DNA of 60,093 nucleotides from Flavobacterium sp. GTDB lineage: Bacteria > Bacteroidota > Bacteroidia > Flavobacteriales > Flavobacteriaceae. The position numbers and the translations under genes were made by a program. Position 1 is the stretch's first letter. Each line of letters starts with the position of its first letter. Positions 1 to 7,798 of the stretch are shown one piece after another. The notes beneath the pieces were generated by a model. It saw nothing but the letters and a program-made list of their open reading frames with translations. It was not told the DNA's origin and did no database searches. The DNA is taken from the NCBI RefSeq assembly GCF_029945805.1, contig NZ_JAQSDH010000007.1, positions 1-60,093 of the forward strand. The letters are read 5' to 3'.

Positions 1-31
1 AAGAAGCCATTAATTTGGCTTCTTTTTATTT
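1..31 (+). terminator. Rho-independent terminator
   Basis: A 9-bp stem (AAGAAGCCA / TGGCTTCTT) with a 6-nt loop is followed by a T-rich tail. It probably ends a plus-strand gene that lies left of the window, and may also serve the convergent GNAT gene. Confidence 0.7.
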
Positions 32-550
32 ACTTTTATCGGACAACAATGATTTCTTATCAATTGTCAATTGTTTTATCATCCAAACCGGACAAGTGGT
101 GTGACCTGTATTTCCCATTGGTTGATCAATATATTCAAAACCAACTTTTTTATACAAATTTTGCGCCGTCAGCATTTCGGGTAACGTCTCGAGATAACAT
201 TTCTGATAGCCGAATTCTGTTGCTTTTTCAAAACAAATTTGTATCAGTTGAAAACCAATCCCTTTACCTCGCGCTTCCTGCAGGAAATACATTTTTTGTA
301 GTTCGCAAATGTTTTCAGTTGAATTATCTAATTGACTTACTCCTGCTCCACCTATAATTTTTCCTTTTTTTTCCACCACAAAATAGATTGCTCTTGGTTT
401 ATCATAAGCTTCAAACATAAAATCGAGTTGTGTATCAGCAAACGCAGTTCCGGTTTTTGGATAACCATCCGAAACAAAAACTTCACGGATTACTGCAGCA
501 ATTTGTTCGTTATCTTGCAGTTGGATTTCTCTTATTAGGATTTCATTCAT
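26..550 (-). CDS. GNAT family N-acetyltransferase
   Basis: This 174-residue protein has the GNAT fold. The hydrophobic strand followed by the acetyl-CoA loop is seen as LQKMYFLQEARGKGIGFQLI (residues ~85-104), and the C-terminal part contains the typical NLYKKVGFEY motif. GNAT enzymes transfer an acetyl group from acetyl-CoA to an amine; the substrate cannot be read from sequence. It is divergent from ribD, with only about 10-30 bases between the two starts, so the promoters must overlap. It is a cytosolic single-domain enzyme with no signal peptide. Confidence 0.85.
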   Translation of the reverse strand: MNEILIREIQLQDNEQIAAVIREVFVSDGYPKTGTAFADTQLDFMFEAYDKPRAIYFVVEKKGKIIGGAGVSQLDNSTENICELQKMYFLQEARGKGIGFQLIQICFEKATEFGYQKCYLETLPEMLTAQNLYKKVGFEYIDQPMGNTGHTTCPVWMIKQLTIDKKSLLSDKSK

Positions 551-566
551 TCTAAAAGTAATGTCT

Positions 567-574
567 TATTTTTG
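567..574 (+). promoter_or_regulatory. Putative -7 promoter box for ribD
   Basis: TATTTTTG fits the Bacteroidota -7 consensus TAnnTTTG. It lies between the ATG at 561 and the GTG at 579, so a transcript starting just after it would exclude the ATG. No clear TTG -33 box was found at the usual spacing. Confidence 0.4.
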
Positions 575-578
575 TTGC

Positions 579-1619
579 GTGAATATACATGAAAATTACA
601 TAAAACGGTGCATACAATTAGCCAAAAATGGTTTGGGAACTTCTTATCCAAATCCTCTGGTTGGCAGCGTAATTGTATATAACGGAAAAATAATTGGTGA
701 AGGTTGGCACTTGAAATCCGGCGATGCTCATGCTGAAGTGAATGCTATAAATTCGGTACGTGACAAATCGTTATTACCAAAAGCTACGATTTACGTTTCA
801 TTAGAGCCTTGTAGTCATTTTGGAAAAACGCCACCCTGTTGTGATTTAATTATCAAATATAAAATTCCAAATGTTGTTGTTGGAACTATTGATCCAAACA
901 GCAAAGTTGCCGGAACTGGAATCCAAAGACTTCAGGAAAATGGTGTGAATGTAACCGTTGGCGTTTTAGAAAAGCAATGTAACGAACTCAATAAAAGATT
1001 CTTCACATATCATAACAAAAAGCGACCCTATATTATATTAAAATGGGCCGAAAGTCCAGATGGATTTATTGCTCCGATGAGTAAAGATAAAAAAGAACCG
1101 GTTTGGATTTCGAATGCATTTTCAAGACAATTGGTTCATAAATGGCGCAGTGAAGAACAAGCAATTTTGGTCGGAACCAACACGGTTTTAGAGGATGATC
1201 CAAAATTAGACGTTCGCGATTGGTTTGGCAAAAATCCAATTCGCATTGTTTTAGACAAAAGTGGAAAAATCAGTCAAAAGCATCATGTAAAAGATAATGC
1301 AATTAAAACCGTCATAATTACAGAACAAGAAAATATAACATCTAGTGAAAATTGTATTTATGAAAATGCTATCTTTGATTCAAAGCTAACCAAAAATATC
1401 ACCCATATTCTATACAAATATGGTATTCAATCTGTATTAATAGAGGGCGGAAGACAAACACTTCAAGCTTTTATAGATGATTCACTTTGGGACGAAGCCA
1501 GAGTTTTTATTGGCACTACTCATTTGAAAAACGGAATTAAAGCTCCTGTTTTAAATGAAAAATCCGAAATAAAAACCGCAAAAAAAGACCAACTAAAACT
1601 ATTTTTCAACCATGATTAA
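579..1619 (+). CDS. ribD: Bifunctional diaminohydroxyphosphoribosylaminopyrimidine deaminase / 5-amino-6-(5-phosphoribosylamino)uracil reductase
   Basis: RibD carries out the second and third steps of riboflavin synthesis: zinc-dependent deamination of the pyrimidine, then NADPH-dependent reduction of the ribosyl group. Counting from the ATG at 561, the deaminase zinc motifs are HAE at residues 57-59 and PCSHFGKTPPC at 83-93. The C-terminal half is the RibD_C reductase domain (KWAESPDGFI, LIEGGRQTL). An in-frame ATG exists at 561, but I prefer the GTG at 579. It gives an N-terminus (VNIHENYIKRC) like other RibD proteins, and a promoter-like box sits between the two. The stop overlaps the start of the downstream HAD gene, so the two are co-transcribed. 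Confidence 0.93.
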   Translation: MNIHENYIKRCIQLAKNGLGTSYPNPLVGSVIVYNGKIIGEGWHLKSGDAHAEVNAINSVRDKSLLPKATIYVSLEPCSHFGKTPPCCDLIIKYKIPNVVVGTIDPNSKVAGTGIQRLQENGVNVTVGVLEKQCNELNKRFFTYHNKKRPYIILKWAESPDGFIAPMSKDKKEPVWISNAFSRQLVHKWRSEEQAILVGTNTVLEDDPKLDVRDWFGKNPIRIVLDKSGKISQKHHVKDNAIKTVIITEQENITSSENCIYENAIFDSKLTKNITHILYKYGIQSVLIEGGRQTLQAFIDDSLWDEARVFIGTTHLKNGIKAPVLNEKSEIKTAKKDQLKLFFNHD

Positions 1620-2220
1620 CACTATAATTTTCGATTTTGGAGATGTTTTTATTAATCTTAGAAAAGAAAAATCGCTGGAAGAATTCCAAAAATTAGGATT
1701 AAATGGTCCAAATGAAGATTTACTAACGCACAATGATTTATTTGAAAAAGGTAAAATAACCGAGACTCAATTCATTGATTGTTTCCTAAAATACATTCCA
1801 GACGCAGGAATCCAAGAAATAGTTAATGCGTGGAATTCGGTCATTGGCGATTTTCCGTTACGTAGATTAGAGTTTCTGCAATTGCTTTCCACCAGATACC
1901 GTTTGTTTCTTTTGACCAATACCGATTCTATTCACATCAGTCGTTTCGAACATAAAGTGGGCATGTCATTCTATTCGGATTTTTATCGTTGTTTTGAAAA
2001 AGTATATTATTCTTATGAAATGGGAATGAGAAAACCAGATCCTGAAATTTTTAATACCATAATTAGAAAACACGATTTATCACCCAAGCGCACTTTGTTT
2101 GTAGATGATAAAAAAGAGAATACAGACATTGCAGCATCTTTAGGATTACACGTCTGGAATTTGCAAGTTGGCGAAGAAGATGTGGTTCACTTGTTTGATA
2201 AAAAACATTTGCCTTTATAA
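1612..2220 (+). CDS. HAD family hydrolase (phosphatase, subfamily IA)
   Basis: This 202-residue enzyme has the HAD motifs in order. Motif I is FDFGDVFINL near residue 8 (first Asp the nucleophile, although the second position here is Gly rather than Asp). Motif II is LLTNTD near residue 99, the conserved Lys lies in MRKPDPEIF, and motif III is LFVDDKKENTD. HAD-IA members dephosphorylate small metabolites; the YihX/GPP group is closest by eye. The DFG(D/N) variant of motif I occurs in several HAD-IA phosphatases. It overlaps ribD by 8 bases. The phosphatase that removes phosphate from the riboflavin intermediate is often a HAD enzyme, so a role in that pathway is possible but unproven. Confidence 0.85.
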   Translation: MINTIIFDFGDVFINLRKEKSLEEFQKLGLNGPNEDLLTHNDLFEKGKITETQFIDCFLKYIPDAGIQEIVNAWNSVIGDFPLRRLEFLQLLSTRYRLFLLTNTDSIHISRFEHKVGMSFYSDFYRCFEKVYYSYEMGMRKPDPEIFNTIIRKHDLSPKRTLFVDDKKENTDIAASLGLHVWNLQVGEEDVVHLFDKKHLPL

Positions 2221-2259
2221 AAAATCAGCTTCACTATCAATACCAATTTTTTTAAAGTT

Positions 2260-2865
2260 TTGATTGACACTTATAAAACTATAGCTTTCCCTTCTACTGA
2301 AATTCTCTTTAAAGAAAAAAACAGTAAATTTTATGGTTACGCTTTTCCACTAACTACTACCGAAGATGAAGTCAAATCTCATTTAGACAATTTACGCAAA
2401 CAACATTTTGGAGCCGGTCACTTTTGCTATGCGTTCCAACTGGGAACGGAAACTATCCAATTTCGCGCGAATGATGATGGAGAACCCAGTAATTCGGCAG
2501 GTATGCCCATTTATGGACAAATTCAGTCTTTTGGGTTAACCAATATTTTAGTTGTTGTCGTTCGTTTTTTTGGTGGCGTAAAATTGGGCGTTGGTGGATT
2601 AATTACAGCTTATAAAACTGCAGCACAAATGGCTTTAGGAGAATCGGAAATCGTTGAAAAAACAATTAACATTCATTTCAATCTTTCATTTGATTATAAA
2701 AACATGAATAAAGTAATGCGAATCATAAAAGAGAAAAACTTAGAGATAATTTCACAACAAATGGATGAAAGTTGCCAAATTGAAATAGCAACCCGAAAAA
2801 AAAATGCCGAATTAATTTTCGACATTTATTCAAGTTTGTTTGAAGTGGCGATTAAAAAAATTTAA
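2260..2865 (+). CDS. YigZ / IMPACT family protein
   Basis: The 201-residue protein has the N-terminal IMPACT (UPF0029) domain. Signature segments are NDDGEPSNSAGMPIYGQ (residues ~70-86) and VVRFFGGVKLGVGGLI (~100-115). A C-terminal DUF1949-like ferredoxin-fold domain follows (residues ~135-200). The family is linked to translation regulation and nucleic-acid binding, but the bacterial function is poorly defined. The start used is a TTG at 2260, because no ATG precedes the conserved N-terminal strand. It follows the HAD gene by 39 bases on the same strand and converges with the thioesterase, overlapping it by 4 bases at the stops. Confidence 0.85.
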   Translation: MIDTYKTIAFPSTEILFKEKNSKFYGYAFPLTTTEDEVKSHLDNLRKQHFGAGHFCYAFQLGTETIQFRANDDGEPSNSAGMPIYGQIQSFGLTNILVVVVRFFGGVKLGVGGLITAYKTAAQMALGESEIVEKTINIHFNLSFDYKNMNKVMRIIKEKNLEIISQQMDESCQIEIATRKKNAELIFDIYSSLFEVAIKKI

Positions 2866-3260
2866 TCGTTCATAATGTCCAAAATGTATTTTGGTGGCTG
2901 AATTGCTTTCCCCAAATTTACATCTACAAACACCAATATAAAATGAGCAGTTGTTAATAACTCATTGTTTTCGTTGCGAATTTCACAATCAAATTCAATC
3001 TTCACAGACGTTTGATTTTTAAACTTTGTAATTACTGTAAGTAAGTCGTCATAGCGCGCTGGTTTTTTGTAATTTATCGTCATTGAAACTATTGGAAGTG
3101 CAATTCCGCTTTCTTCAAGCGATTTATAAGAAATCCCTTTGTTCCTTAGCCATTCCACTCGACCCATCTCAAAATACGGAACGTAATTACCGTGATAAAC
3201 CACACTCATTTGATCGGTTTCTGAATAACGTACCCTAACCTGAATTTGATGTTCTTTCAT
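2862..3260 (-). CDS. Acyl-CoA thioesterase, YbgC / 4-hydroxybenzoyl-CoA thioesterase type
   Basis: This 132-residue single hotdog-fold protein begins with the family signature YSETDQMSVVYHGNYVPYFE (residues ~13-32). The Asp in this segment corresponds to the catalytic acid of the 4HBT group. Such enzymes hydrolyse acyl-CoA or acyl-ACP thioesters in the cytoplasm. In Proteobacteria the related YbgC sits with Tol-Pal, but here it lies between yigZ and dnaA, so no such link can be drawn. It is divergent from dnaA. Confidence 0.88.
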   Translation of the reverse strand: MKEHQIQVRVRYSETDQMSVVYHGNYVPYFEMGRVEWLRNKGISYKSLEESGIALPIVSMTINYKKPARYDDLLTVITKFKNQTSVKIEFDCEIRNENNELLTTAHFILVFVDVNLGKAIQPPKYILDIMND

Positions 3261-3351
3261 CTGATTTTATTGCTTTTTAACGAAATTTAAATTTGCCTCT
3301 ACGACAATATTTTTAAAAAATCAATGCCTATTTAATTTTTTTTAACGAAAT

Positions 3352-3360
3352 TTATTCACA
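3352..3360 (+). promoter_or_regulatory. DnaA box upstream of dnaA
   Basis: TTATTCACA is a perfect match to the bacterial DnaA box TTATnCACA, 88 bases before the dnaA ATG. The next bases (CATATTTG) are one mismatch from the TAnnTTTG -7 box, so the DnaA site may overlap the promoter and mediate autoregulation. I saw no further perfect boxes close by, so this is not by itself evidence for the chromosomal origin. Confidence 0.5.
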
Positions 3361-3447
3361 TATTTGTTACCCCGAAAAACATTAAAACATTCGTTGTTTT
3401 TTTTGAGTTAGAACCTAATACATAAATACTATAATTTTAAACCAAAT

Positions 3448-4875
3448 ATGAGCAAAACTGCGCAATCGGTCTGGGAAAACTGTCTCCTATTTATAAAAGA
3501 CAATATTCAAGAACAAGCTTTCAAAACTTGGTTTGAACCGATTAAATCAGTGGAACTAACTGACAATGCTCTCTACATTCAAGTGCCAAGCAAATTCTTT
3601 TACGAATGGCTTGAAGAACATTATGTGAAATTGTTGAAAGTTGCATTAACTAAAGAACTTGGTAAAAATGCAAAGTTACTGTATAAAATCAAAATGGAAA
3701 ACACTTATGGCAATAAACAACCGTTTACGGAACAATTGCCTAGTGCGCACCGCAGCCCTATAAAATCACAAGATGTTGATGCTCCTTTCAAAAATCTAAA
3801 TCCCGAATTAAGAAATCCTTTTGTAATTCCAGGAATACGAAATTTAAAAATTGAGTCTCAACTAAATCCTAATTACAGCTTTGACAATTTCCTGGAGGGA
3901 GATTCTAACCGATTAGCACGTTCTGCTGGTATGGCTGTAGCCAATAAACCAGGAGGAACATCATTCAATCCTTTATTGATTTTTGGTGGTGTTGGATTAG
4001 GAAAAACACACTTAGCACATGCTATTGGCGTTGAAATAAAAGATAAATATCCTGAAAAAACAGTTTTATATATTTCTGCTGAAGTATTTACACAACAGTA
4101 TATTGATTCAGTCAAAAAGAATAATAGAAATGACTTTATTCATTTCTACCAATTAATTGATGTGTTGATTATTGACGATGTTCAATTCCTTTCAGGAAAA
4201 ACAGGAACTCAAGATGTATTCTTCCACATTTTCAATTACCTGCATCAAAATGGCAAGCAAGTAATTCTTACCTCAGATAAAGCACCGGTTGACATGCAAG
4301 ACATTGAACAACGTTTATTGTCGCGCTTCAAATGGGGATTATCTGCTGAATTGCACCAGCCTGATTATGAAACCAGAATTTCTATCTTAAAAAATATTTT
4401 ATATCGCGATGGTGTGGAAATGCCCGATGAAATTATAGAATATGTAGCACGTAACATTAAATCAAATGTCAGAGAACTTGAAGGAGCAATTATTTCATTA
4501 ATCGCCCAATCGTCTTTTAACAAAAAAGAAGTGACTTTAGATTTGGCGAAAAGCGTGGTAGAGAAATTTGTTAAAAATGTAAAACGCGAAATTTCTATCG
4601 ACTATATTCAAAAAGTAGTTTCTGATTATTTTCAGTTAGACCTTGACACACTTCAATCCAAAACGAGAAAACGTCATGTTGTTCAAGCGCGTCAATTAGC
4701 AATGTTCTTTGCAAAGAAATTTACTAAATCTTCACTGGCAAACATCGGTTCTCAAATTGGCGATAGAGATCACGCAACAGTTTTACACGCCTGCAAAACC
4801 GTAGATAATTTAGTTTCAACTGATAAACAGTTCAAAAAATTTGTAGAAGATATTCATAAAAAACTATCACTATAA
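3448..4875 (+). CDS. dnaA: Chromosomal replication initiator protein DnaA
   Basis: DnaA binds DnaA boxes and opens the replication origin in an ATP-dependent way. The 475-residue protein shows domain I at residues 1-90 and a linker at ~90-135. The AAA+ domain has Walker A GGVGLGKTH at 180-188 and Walker B LIIDDVQF near 240. Domain IV, the DNA-binding helix-turn-helix, contains GDRDHATVLHACKTV near 437. Length and motif order are normal for the family. Transcription starts in a 187-base AT-rich gap that also holds a DnaA box. It is followed by a low-molecular-weight phosphatase gene after 40 bases. Confidence 0.98.
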   Translation: MSKTAQSVWENCLLFIKDNIQEQAFKTWFEPIKSVELTDNALYIQVPSKFFYEWLEEHYVKLLKVALTKELGKNAKLLYKIKMENTYGNKQPFTEQLPSAHRSPIKSQDVDAPFKNLNPELRNPFVIPGIRNLKIESQLNPNYSFDNFLEGDSNRLARSAGMAVANKPGGTSFNPLLIFGGVGLGKTHLAHAIGVEIKDKYPEKTVLYISAEVFTQQYIDSVKKNNRNDFIHFYQLIDVLIIDDVQFLSGKTGTQDVFFHIFNYLHQNGKQVILTSDKAPVDMQDIEQRLLSRFKWGLSAELHQPDYETRISILKNILYRDGVEMPDEIIEYVARNIKSNVRELEGAIISLIAQSSFNKKEVTLDLAKSVVEKFVKNVKREISIDYIQKVVSDYFQLDLDTLQSKTRKRHVVQARQLAMFFAKKFTKSSLANIGSQIGDRDHATVLHACKTVDNLVSTDKQFKKFVEDIHKKLSL

Positions 4876-4915
4876 GTCCTTTTTTGAGTTAGCAATTAGT
4901 CTAGTAATAAATAGT

Positions 4916-5383
4916 ATGCCCGTTAAAATTTTGATGGTTTGTCTTGGAAATATTTGTCGATCACCATTGGCAGAGGGTCTTCTAGCGGCTAAACTTCCTA
5001 GAGACAAATTCACTGTAGATTCTGCTGGAACAGGCAGTTCTCATCTTGGTCAAAAACCGGATCAACGCTCGATTCAAACTGCGCAAAAGAAAGGCTTAAA
5101 CATTTCCAATCAAAGAGCCAGACTATTTACTTCTAGGGATTTTGATGATTTTGATTATATCTATGTTATGGATAACACTAACTATGATACTGTTATTGCA
5201 TTAGCCAAAAATGAAACGCAAAAAAAGAAAGTCCATCTTATTCTAAATGAGCTCTTTCCTGGCGACAACGTAGATGTTCCAGATCCCTATTTCGGCCTAC
5301 AAAATGGTTTTGATATGGTCTACGAAATGCTTGATGAATCCTGCGATATTTTATCTAAAAAACTGATTGAAAAACACAGTTAA
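4916..5383 (+). CDS. Low molecular weight protein-tyrosine-phosphatase
   Basis: The 155-residue protein has the P-loop CLGNICRSP (residues 9-17), matching the CX5R(S/T) active site in which the Cys attacks the phosphoester. The general-acid loop is DPYFG near residue 121. These enzymes dephosphorylate tyrosine (or arginine) residues in the cytoplasm; in bacteria they often regulate polysaccharide export or stress responses. No kinase partner lies next to it. It is on the same strand as dnaA and the following methyltransferase, with short gaps, so co-transcription is possible. Confidence 0.93.
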   Translation: MPVKILMVCLGNICRSPLAEGLLAAKLPRDKFTVDSAGTGSSHLGQKPDQRSIQTAQKKGLNISNQRARLFTSRDFDDFDYIYVMDNTNYDTVIALAKNETQKKKVHLILNELFPGDNVDVPDPYFGLQNGFDMVYEMLDESCDILSKKLIEKHS

Positions 5384-5431
5384 AATACTTTAATACTACA
5401 TCTGACCAATAAATAAACCATAAATCTGCAG

Positions 5432-6154
5432 ATGAAACCAGTAACTTTAAAAGGTAAATTATATTTAATCCCAACAACGTTGGGAGAAATGAATCCACAT
5501 GATGTTTTGCCACAGACAGTAAAACGAGCTATCGATTTTATTGACGATTACGTTGTTGAAAATGAAAAAACAGCACGTAAATTCATCAAATCCATAAATC
5601 CTGAAAAAGTTCAGTCAAGTTTAAGACTTTCATCACTGAATAAACATACTAACATTACCGAACACAATTCGATGATTGCTCCGTGCTTAAATGGAATAAA
5701 TGTTGGGTTAATGAGTGAAGCCGGTTGTCCTGGCGTTGCTGATCCTGGTGCTGCAATTGTCAAACTAGCTCATGAAAAAGGAATTCAAGTTGTTCCATTA
5801 GTTGGACCATCTTCAATCCTATTAGCGATGATGGGTTCTGGTATGAATGGACAGAGTTTCGCTTTCAACGGCTATCTTCCGATTGATAAAGGCGAGAAAA
5901 AATCTGCCTTAAAGAATTACGAAAGTTTATCAAATACAAAAAATCAGTCTCAGATTTTTATTGAAACACCCTATAGAAACAATAAGTTATTAGAAGATTT
6001 ATTGAGTAGTTTACAACCCAACACGCATCTTTGTATTGCAACTGACATCACATTACCAACAGAGTACATTAAAACATTTCGAGTGGCGGATTGGAAAAAG
6101 ACAAAGGTCGATTTACACAACCGACCTACTATTTTTATTATTCACAAGATGTAA
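5432..6154 (+). CDS. SAM-dependent methyltransferase of the tetrapyrrole methylase / RsmI family
   Basis: This 240-residue protein has the RsmI/tetrapyrrole-methylase fold. An early GKLYLIPTTLG strand corresponds to the usual G.LY.V.TPIGN. The SAM-binding loop is seen in GLMSEAGCPGVADPGA (residues ~92-107), followed by VPLVGPSSIL. RsmI proper 2'-O-methylates C1402 of 16S rRNA. This shorter Bacteroidota version diverges at the N-terminus (PTTLGE instead of TPIGN), so the exact substrate is uncertain. Its stop directly abuts the stop of the convergent lysozyme-like gene. Confidence 0.85.
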   Translation: MKPVTLKGKLYLIPTTLGEMNPHDVLPQTVKRAIDFIDDYVVENEKTARKFIKSINPEKVQSSLRLSSLNKHTNITEHNSMIAPCLNGINVGLMSEAGCPGVADPGAAIVKLAHEKGIQVVPLVGPSSILLAMMGSGMNGQSFAFNGYLPIDKGEKKSALKNYESLSNTKNQSQIFIETPYRNNKLLEDLLSSLQPNTHLCIATDITLPTEYIKTFRVADWKKTKVDLHNRPTIFIIHKM

Positions 6155-6790
6155 TTATTTCACTTTAGCATTTTTGACTGCTAGAATTCCCGCAGTTTCA
6201 AATCCACCAAAATCTTTGATGTAGGAACGGATTGAAGTTCCGTATTCATCCTTGATTCTTCTTTCTCCATTCGAATTAAAAAAACGTTTTACAGATCCCG
6301 CACCACCTAAATGTGCGGCAGCTAAAATCCCAGATTCGGTAATTTTAATACCTGCAACTACTTTACCTTCGAAATTTCGAATATAATCTTGCAATTCATA
6401 CTTATTCTTAGAAAGTAGCGTAACAAATGCTTTTTCTTGAAGTTTTGGACTGTTCATAAAATGAACACTGTCATTAATTCCAATAGATTTTAAGGTTTCC
6501 TTTCCAAACTGGTACTTTCCTAAATAACCTAATGTGTTAATTTTTTTGTATTTCCCTTGCGACTCTTTGTGGGCCAGAGCTTCTTTAAAACCTATAAAAT
6601 ATTTTCCGGTGTACGGAATTTTAAGGCTGACGTAGTCGATCGTATTTTGAGATGGAAAAACATATGAAAGTTCTTCTGAAGAATCAACGCTTAAATTATC
6701 GCTGATTTGGGCATTATAGGGTTTAAAACCAGAGCTTATAAAAGCTACAACTAGTAGGATTGAAGTGTAAAATATACCTTTCTTTATCAT
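6155..6790 (-). CDS. Exported lysozyme-like (peptidoglycan lytic) protein
   Basis: The 211-residue protein starts with a signal peptide or anchor (IFYTSILLVVAFISSGF, residues ~5-21). The mature part resembles a lysozyme/transglycosylase-like fold. Supporting segments are ALAHKESQGKYKKINTLGYL (a candidate catalytic Glu at about residue 77), GKYQFGKETL, and AAHLGGAGSVKRFF near residue 157. It probably acts in the periplasm on peptidoglycan or in wall turnover. Databases often label such flavobacterial proteins peptidoglycan-binding, but no LysM repeat is visible. The gene is monocistronic with a candidate promoter upstream. Confidence 0.65.
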   Translation of the reverse strand: MIKKGIFYTSILLVVAFISSGFKPYNAQISDNLSVDSSEELSYVFPSQNTIDYVSLKIPYTGKYFIGFKEALAHKESQGKYKKINTLGYLGKYQFGKETLKSIGINDSVHFMNSPKLQEKAFVTLLSKNKYELQDYIRNFEGKVVAGIKITESGILAAAHLGGAGSVKRFFNSNGERRIKDEYGTSIRSYIKDFGGFETAGILAVKNAKVK

Positions 6791-6838
6791 TTAAATTTAT
6801 TTCTCATGCGCTGTCACCGACATGAATATTTTCGGTTG

Positions 6839-6846
6839 CAAATATA
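6839..6846 (-). promoter_or_regulatory. Putative -7 promoter box for the lysozyme-like gene
   Basis: Read on the minus strand this is TATATTTG, matching TAnnTTTG. It lies 49 bases upstream of the start at 6790. No TTG was seen at exactly 17-19 bases. Confidence 0.4.
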
Positions 6847-6878
6847 CAACTTATTTTAGGAAATTGAATATCAATGCT

Positions 6879-7796
6879 TTAAAAGTAAAGGAAGTGAAAT
6901 TTAGTTCCTCCTGAGCCCCTAATCTCAAAGGTTGGAGCAGGAATTTTGATGTAATTAAAAACTGTTAAAATTGTCTTAACAAGATGAGATTTAGTTTCAA
7001 TTTTGGTCAAATCCACATCAAGACTAAGGTAAAATTGTCGGTATCTTTTGCTTTCTGGAAGAAAAACTGTGTTAACAAACTCATCATTGCCCGTAATCAT
7101 GCCTTCTCCACCATATCCGACAGCAATATTTAGCCATTTCGGAACCGTTGATGTTTTGACAAATGAATGAATATTAGCGGAAAGCCAATACGTTTGTCCG
7201 TTATAATCTTTTAATATCTGTTCCTGAATAGCGCTTCCCAAAACATTTGGTCTTGCAGAAGCATAAGGCGTCGTGTGAAAAGAAAATTTCGGAACAATAC
7301 GCTGTTCGTTCCACACTAATTCCTGGGAAACGTACAAAGCAGTTCCCGAAACATTAGCAGCCACATCACCTAATGACGCGCCCCAGTTAGAAGAATATCC
7401 ATCAAAAACTTCGACGGCTGAGAGGAAAGCCAAGCCTAAAGTCGAACCGAAAATAAGTTGATTTTTTCGATTTGCACCTGCCCATTTCAATGCATTGGCA
7501 CCAAAACTTCCGAGATGATAGGATGAAAAAACGTGTCCCGCTTTGTCCATTTGAAGCCATTGCGCATTATCATTAATAAAATGAAAATCCGATCGTGGAT
7601 AATCGGCATACCAAGCCTGATTCAATGCAACCAAAGTGGCCGTTCCAATAACGGCTTCAGTAATAACAATAGTTTTGAGTCGTTTCGCATTTAAAGTATC
7701 CGAAGGCTTTAGAAAATTCTGAAATGAATTTTGAGCATAAGACATTTGGCAGAACCATACTAATAATACTAGTGCTAAACTTTTAATACTTTTCAA
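6879..7796 (-). CDS. DUF2279-like exported protein (YfiM family)
   Basis: The 305-residue protein has a signal peptide (LALVLLVWFCQMSYAQ, cleavage near residue 22). A hydrophobic core with AGHVFSSYHLGSFGANALKWAG and LGDVAANVSGTALY (residues ~85-155) is typical of DUF2279 envelope proteins. The mature protein is rich in aromatic residues and glycine and ends in Phe (HFLYF), which would suit an outer-membrane or periplasmic location. Function is unknown. It follows mltG by 2 bases, so it is translated from the same transcript and may take part in cell-wall maintenance. Confidence 0.7.
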   Translation of the reverse strand: MKSIKSLALVLLVWFCQMSYAQNSFQNFLKPSDTLNAKRLKTIVITEAVIGTATLVALNQAWYADYPRSDFHFINDNAQWLQMDKAGHVFSSYHLGSFGANALKWAGANRKNQLIFGSTLGLAFLSAVEVFDGYSSNWGASLGDVAANVSGTALYVSQELVWNEQRIVPKFSFHTTPYASARPNVLGSAIQEQILKDYNGQTYWLSANIHSFVKTSTVPKWLNIAVGYGGEGMITGNDEFVNTVFLPESKRYRQFYLSLDVDLTKIETKSHLVKTILTVFNYIKIPAPTFEIRGSGGTKFHFLYF

Positions 7797-7798
7797 AA

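Noticed and set aside
561..578. Upstream ATG start of ribD
   Set aside because: It would add MSYFCC, not typical of RibD, and would sit before a promoter-like box; the GTG at 579 is preferred.
3261..3447. Chromosomal origin of replication upstream of dnaA
   Set aside because: Only one perfect DnaA box is visible, and there is no box cluster or typical neighbour set. Sequence alone does not support oriC here.
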